Under the pieces are notes generated by a model that did not search any database, had not been told where the DNA came from, and worked only from the letters and a program-made list of their open reading frames with translations. A program made the translations under genes and the position numbers. Positions 61,351 to 64,000 of a DNA stretch of 64,000 bases are shown here, in pieces. Every line of letters starts with the position of its first letter. Position 1 is the stretch's first letter. The stretch is from Rhizobium altiplani (GTDB lineage Bacteria; Pseudomonadota; Alphaproteobacteria; Rhizobiales; Rhizobiaceae): NCBI RefSeq assembly GCF_001542405.1, contig NZ_LNCD01000082.1:62001-126000 (forward strand), written 5' to 3'.

Positions 61351-63360
61351 TCAGGCAAACTCGAGAATGACGGCATCAACGGCAAGGCTCTCTCCGGGCT
61401 TGGCGTTGATCTTGCTGACGACCAAATCGCGCTCGGCGCGCAGCACGTTTTCCATTTTCATGGCTTCGACCACGGCAAGCGTTTCGCCCGCTTTGACTTC
61501 CTGGCCCTCGACCACGGCAATCGAAACGACGAGACCAGGCATCGGGCAGAGCAGCAGCTTCGACGTATCCGGCGGAAGCTTCACTGGCATCAGCTTATCG
61601 AGTGCGGCATGTCGCGGCGTCAATACCTTGGCTTTCAGCGATATTCCCTGCCAGTCCAGCCGGAGGCCATTGAGAACCGGGCGGATCTGCGCAATCACGC
61701 TTTGGCCCGCGACCTTGCCGCGCCAAACGGAATCGCCAGGTCTCCAGTCGGTGACGACATTGGAAATCTTGCCGCCAATCTCGATGTCCATGTCGAACGG
61801 GATCGTCACGAGCCCATCGACCAGACGTGCATCGACGTAACTGTCACCCAGCCTGACGGTCCAGTCCTCACGGGTCGCGCCGGAGGGGCCGCGCAAGCGA
61901 TCGGCGAAGCGCTCCCGACGGTTGGCTTCAACGAGAGACGCAGAAAGAGCGACGGCCGCGAGGGTGGCTTGCTGATGTGCGTCCGGTACCATCGGCGCAA
62001 ACCCATCAGGGTATTCCTCCGCGATGAAACCGGTCGACAGACGCCCTTCGCGCCAGCGGGGGTGCTTCATCAGCGCGGCCAGGAAGGGGACGTTGTGTTC
62101 AATTCCGTCGACGACGAAACCGTCGAGTGCCTCGCCCATCGCCTCGATCGCTTCAAGACGTGTCGGGGCCCAGGTGCAGAGCTTCGCGATCATCGGATCG
62201 TAGTACATCGAAATCTCGGCACCTTCGAAAACGCCCGTGTCGTTGCGCACGATGGTGTTGCCGGACTTGCCTTCGGCGGGTGGCCGATATCGCGTTAGGC
62301 GGCCGATCGATGGAAGAAAGGTTCGGTAGGGATCCTCGGCATATAACCGGCTCTCGATCGCCCAGCCGTTCAGCTTTATGTCGCTCTGCGTAAAGGGGAG
62401 CTTTTCACCGGCTGCAACGCGGATCATCTGTTCGACCAGGTCGATACCCGTCACCAGTTCGGTAACTGGATGTTCGACCTGCAGGCGCGTGTTCATTTCG
62501 AGAAAATAGAAACTGCGATCACGATCTACGATGAATTCCACAGTGCCGGCGCTTTGGTAGTCCACGGCGCGGGCGAGCGCGACCGACTGCTCGCCCATTG
62601 CCGCGCGAGTTTCGGCATCAAGGAAAGGCGAGGGAGCCTCTTCGACGACTTTCTGGTTGCGGCGCTGGATCGAGCATTCTCGTTCGCCGAGATAGACGAC
62701 GTTGCCGTGTCCGTCCGCGAGCACCTGGATTTCAATGTGGCGGGGCTCGACAACATATTTTTCGATGAAGACGCGATCGTCGCCAAAGGAACTCTTCGCC
62801 TCGGAACGAGCCCGGTCGAAGCCGTCGCGGACTTCCGCTTCGCTCCAGGCAATGCGCATGCCCTTGCCGCCGCCGCCGGCAGAGGCCTTGATCATGACTG
62901 GGTAACCGATCTCGGCTGCGATCTTTTCCGCGTGAGATGCATCCTCGATGACGCCGAGATAGCCGGGCACGGTGGAGACCTTGGCGGCATTGGCGAACTT
63001 CTTCGACTCGATCTTGTCGCCCATCGCCATGATGGCTTTCGGCTTCGGGCCGATGAAGACAATGCCTTCCTTCTCCAGAGCTTCACAAAACGACGCTCGC
63101 TCGGAGAGGAAGCCGTAGCCGGGATGAACCGCTTCGGCGCCCGTCTGTTTGCAGGCAGCGATGATCTTGTTCGCCACGAGGTAGCTTTCGGCCGCCGCAG
63201 CGGGACCGATAAGAACGGCCTCATCAGCCATCTCCACGTGGAGTGCATCCCGATCCGCATCCGAGTAGACGGCTACCGTCGCAATTCCCATGCGGCGCGC
63301 AGTCTTGATGACGCGGCAAGCGATCTCGCCGCGGTTCGCGATCAGGATTTTCTTGAACAT
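61351..63360 (-). CDS. pccA: Propionyl-CoA carboxylase, biotin carboxylase (alpha) subunit
   Basis: A 669-residue acyl-CoA carboxylase alpha subunit. The ATG at 63360 follows GTGGAG. Biotin carboxylase elements are KKILIANRGEIACRVIKTARRMGI, KASAGGGGKGMRIAW, ECSIQRRNQKVVEEAPSP and FLEMNTRLQVEHPVTE. The C-terminus has a biotinyl domain with the biotin lysine in VVEAMKMENVLRAERD. Working with PccB, it makes methylmalonyl-CoA. The length and mid-domain suggest the propionyl rather than acetyl type. Confidence 0.94.
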   Translation of the reverse strand: MFKKILIANRGEIACRVIKTARRMGIATVAVYSDADRDALHVEMADEAVLIGPAAAAESYLVANKIIAACKQTGAEAVHPGYGFLSERASFCEALEKEGIVFIGPKPKAIMAMGDKIESKKFANAAKVSTVPGYLGVIEDASHAEKIAAEIGYPVMIKASAGGGGKGMRIAWSEAEVRDGFDRARSEAKSSFGDDRVFIEKYVVEPRHIEIQVLADGHGNVVYLGERECSIQRRNQKVVEEAPSPFLDAETRAAMGEQSVALARAVDYQSAGTVEFIVDRDRSFYFLEMNTRLQVEHPVTELVTGIDLVEQMIRVAAGEKLPFTQSDIKLNGWAIESRLYAEDPYRTFLPSIGRLTRYRPPAEGKSGNTIVRNDTGVFEGAEISMYYDPMIAKLCTWAPTRLEAIEAMGEALDGFVVDGIEHNVPFLAALMKHPRWREGRLSTGFIAEEYPDGFAPMVPDAHQQATLAAVALSASLVEANRRERFADRLRGPSGATREDWTVRLGDSYVDARLVDGLVTIPFDMDIEIGGKISNVVTDWRPGDSVWRGKVAGQSVIAQIRPVLNGLRLDWQGISLKAKVLTPRHAALDKLMPVKLPPDTSKLLLCPMPGLVVSIAVVEGQEVKAGETLAVVEAMKMENVLRAERDLVVSKINAKPGESLAVDAVILEFA

Positions 63361-63445
63361 GGAGACTCCACCCAAAACATGCGTTCCGAAGTTTTACGCA
63401 TAAAACCCCGGAACGCACAATCAGCCGAAAGAATATCGGCGGGTC

Positions 63446-64000
63446 TCAGGCCACGGCGGTTTCGTTGCAGAAACTGTCATCGACGATCCTCAGCCATCGG
63501 CTGCGGCGTGGGGCCTCGGCATAATCCGCGAGTTGGAGCGCCGAGAGAATGTCGGCCCAACGCGGATGATTTCCCGCCGGCAGCGTTGCCTCCGCGATCC
63601 GCATCATAACACCCCAAGTGAGGGGCGGCGCACTGATAACGCCGGCATCGCTTATGCCGCGGAGAACCCGCATCATGTAATCGATATCCTGTCGCGTGAT
63701 GCCCTTTCGATCCACTGCGCGCGATAGCCGATAGCCGCCGACGTTTTCCGCCAGCGCAAGACGTAACTGATCGAGGGCAAAGGCGCGCAACTCATCCGGC
63801 ACGTTTACCGCGATCTCCATCACGTGCAGAACCAGTTCGAGCTCGAGCTCCGAATTGACCACGCCGTCGGTCGCGACCATGCGTATGAGCCAGGCCACAT
63901 TGATCTCGTCGAGAGACCCCTGAGGGTAGCTATAGTTGACGATGAAGCCAGCAAGTTGCTCCACAAAGAAGGAGTTCCACTCCGGGCATTTTGCGGGGCA
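63446..64000 (-). CDS. Hypothetical protein, cut by the window edge
   Basis: The frame is open to the right edge of the window, so the true start lies beyond it. A GTG at 63964 would start a 172-residue protein, but the codons upstream (CPEWNSFFVEQLAGFIVNY) continue naturally, so the gene is probably longer. The visible part is helical: DEINVAWLIRMVATDGVVNSELELELVLHVMEIAVNVP resembles a TerB-type helical domain, but this is only a suggestion. Confidence 0.6.
   Translation of the reverse strand, partial: CPAKCPEWNSFFVEQLAGFIVNYSYPQGSLDEINVAWLIRMVATDGVVNSELELELVLHVMEIAVNVPDELRAFALDQLRLALAENVGGYRLSRAVDRKGITRQDIDYMMRVLRGISDAGVISAPPLTWGVMMRIAEATLPAGNHPRWADILSALQLADYAEAPRRSRWLRIVDDSFCNETAVA

Noticed and set aside
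62470..63609. Open frame of 379 codons opposite pccA
   Set aside because: Entirely antisense to pccA with no recognisable domain or ribosome site.
1..64000. Mobile elements, CRISPR arrays, toxin-antitoxin or anti-phage systems
   Set aside because: No transposase, integrase, repeat-spacer array, recognisable toxin pair or defence gene was seen; the MoxR-VWA pair looks like an enzyme maturation system, not defence.
1..64000. tRNA or rRNA genes
   Set aside because: No cloverleaf-like or rRNA-like stretch was noticed in the intergenic regions, though a dedicated scan was not possible.

Overview
The window is about 64 kb of chromosome from an alphaproteobacterium of the order Hyphomicrobiales, most likely a Rhizobiaceae member (Rhizobium, Sinorhizobium or Agrobacterium type). 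The signs are the GC-rich codon use, the rhizobial suf operon with two cysteine desulfurases, the purC-purS-purQ-purL layout, DUF1127 and DUF982 small proteins, an ATP12-type ATPase chaperone and a CAP10-type LPS glycosyltransferase. It is core genome: no IS element, prophage, CRISPR array, tRNA or rRNA gene was recognised. No stretch over 300 bases lacks both a gene and a described element.

Layout. 0.1-4.4 kb (minus strand): grxD, bolA and purL, interrupted by a plus-strand membrane hydrolase-like gene. 4.4-8.9 kb: a decayed outer-membrane protein tail, a MocR/PdxR-type regulator with a palindromic operator at its start, a DUF1127 gene, a lipoprotein, then purQ, a coiled-coil gene, purS and purC. 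9.0-13.8 kb: a PAS-GGDEF-EAL protein, a possible 29-residue membrane protein, an RBBP9-like hydrolase, a DUF2189 membrane protein and an iron-permease-family protein with a structured leader. 13.8-17.5 kb: purB, a membrane protein, rpe and a periplasmic binding protein. 17.7-23.4 kb: a flavin reductase followed by a tightly coupled molybdenum-hydroxylase maturation cassette (MoxR ATPase, CoxE-like VWA protein, two XdhC/CoxI pieces, MoeA-MobA fusion) without the hydroxylase subunits, then a TfoX-N protein.

23.4-35.4 kb: Nudix hydrolase, RhlE-type helicase, M23 peptidase, DUF455 protein with Bcp, a large AsmA/YhdP-like protein, tyrS and anmK (divergent), an acetyltransferase and an alpha/beta hydrolase. 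35.4-42.7 kb: the suf operon (cysteine desulfurase, sufB, C, D, S, T, A) behind a promoter region carrying a RirA-type IRO box and an Irr-type ICE box, closed by a strong terminator. 42.7-45.9 kb: LysE exporter, UDP-glucuronate decarboxylase, CAP10/GT90 glycosyltransferase, DUF982. 45.9-50.6 kb: gcvTHP behind a tandem glycine riboswitch.

50.6-64 kb: small hypothetical protein, crcB, an RluA-family synthase, HAD hydrolase and ATP12 chaperone, lipoprotein, pccB, DoxX; then on the minus strand the glutathione-dependent formaldehyde genes (fghA, gfa, S-hydroxymethylglutathione dehydrogenase), an SRPBCC-site-2-protease fusion, pccA, and a gene that runs off the right edge.

Functional themes are purine synthesis, iron-sulfur cluster supply and its iron control (suf, GrxD, BolA), one-carbon and glycine metabolism, and propionyl-CoA carboxylation. 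The least explained items are the orphan Mo-cofactor maturation cassette, the SRPBCC-protease fusion, the RNA structures ahead of sufB and the iron-permease gene, and the UDP-xylose/GT90 pairing. All assignments come from reading the sequence; no database search was run.
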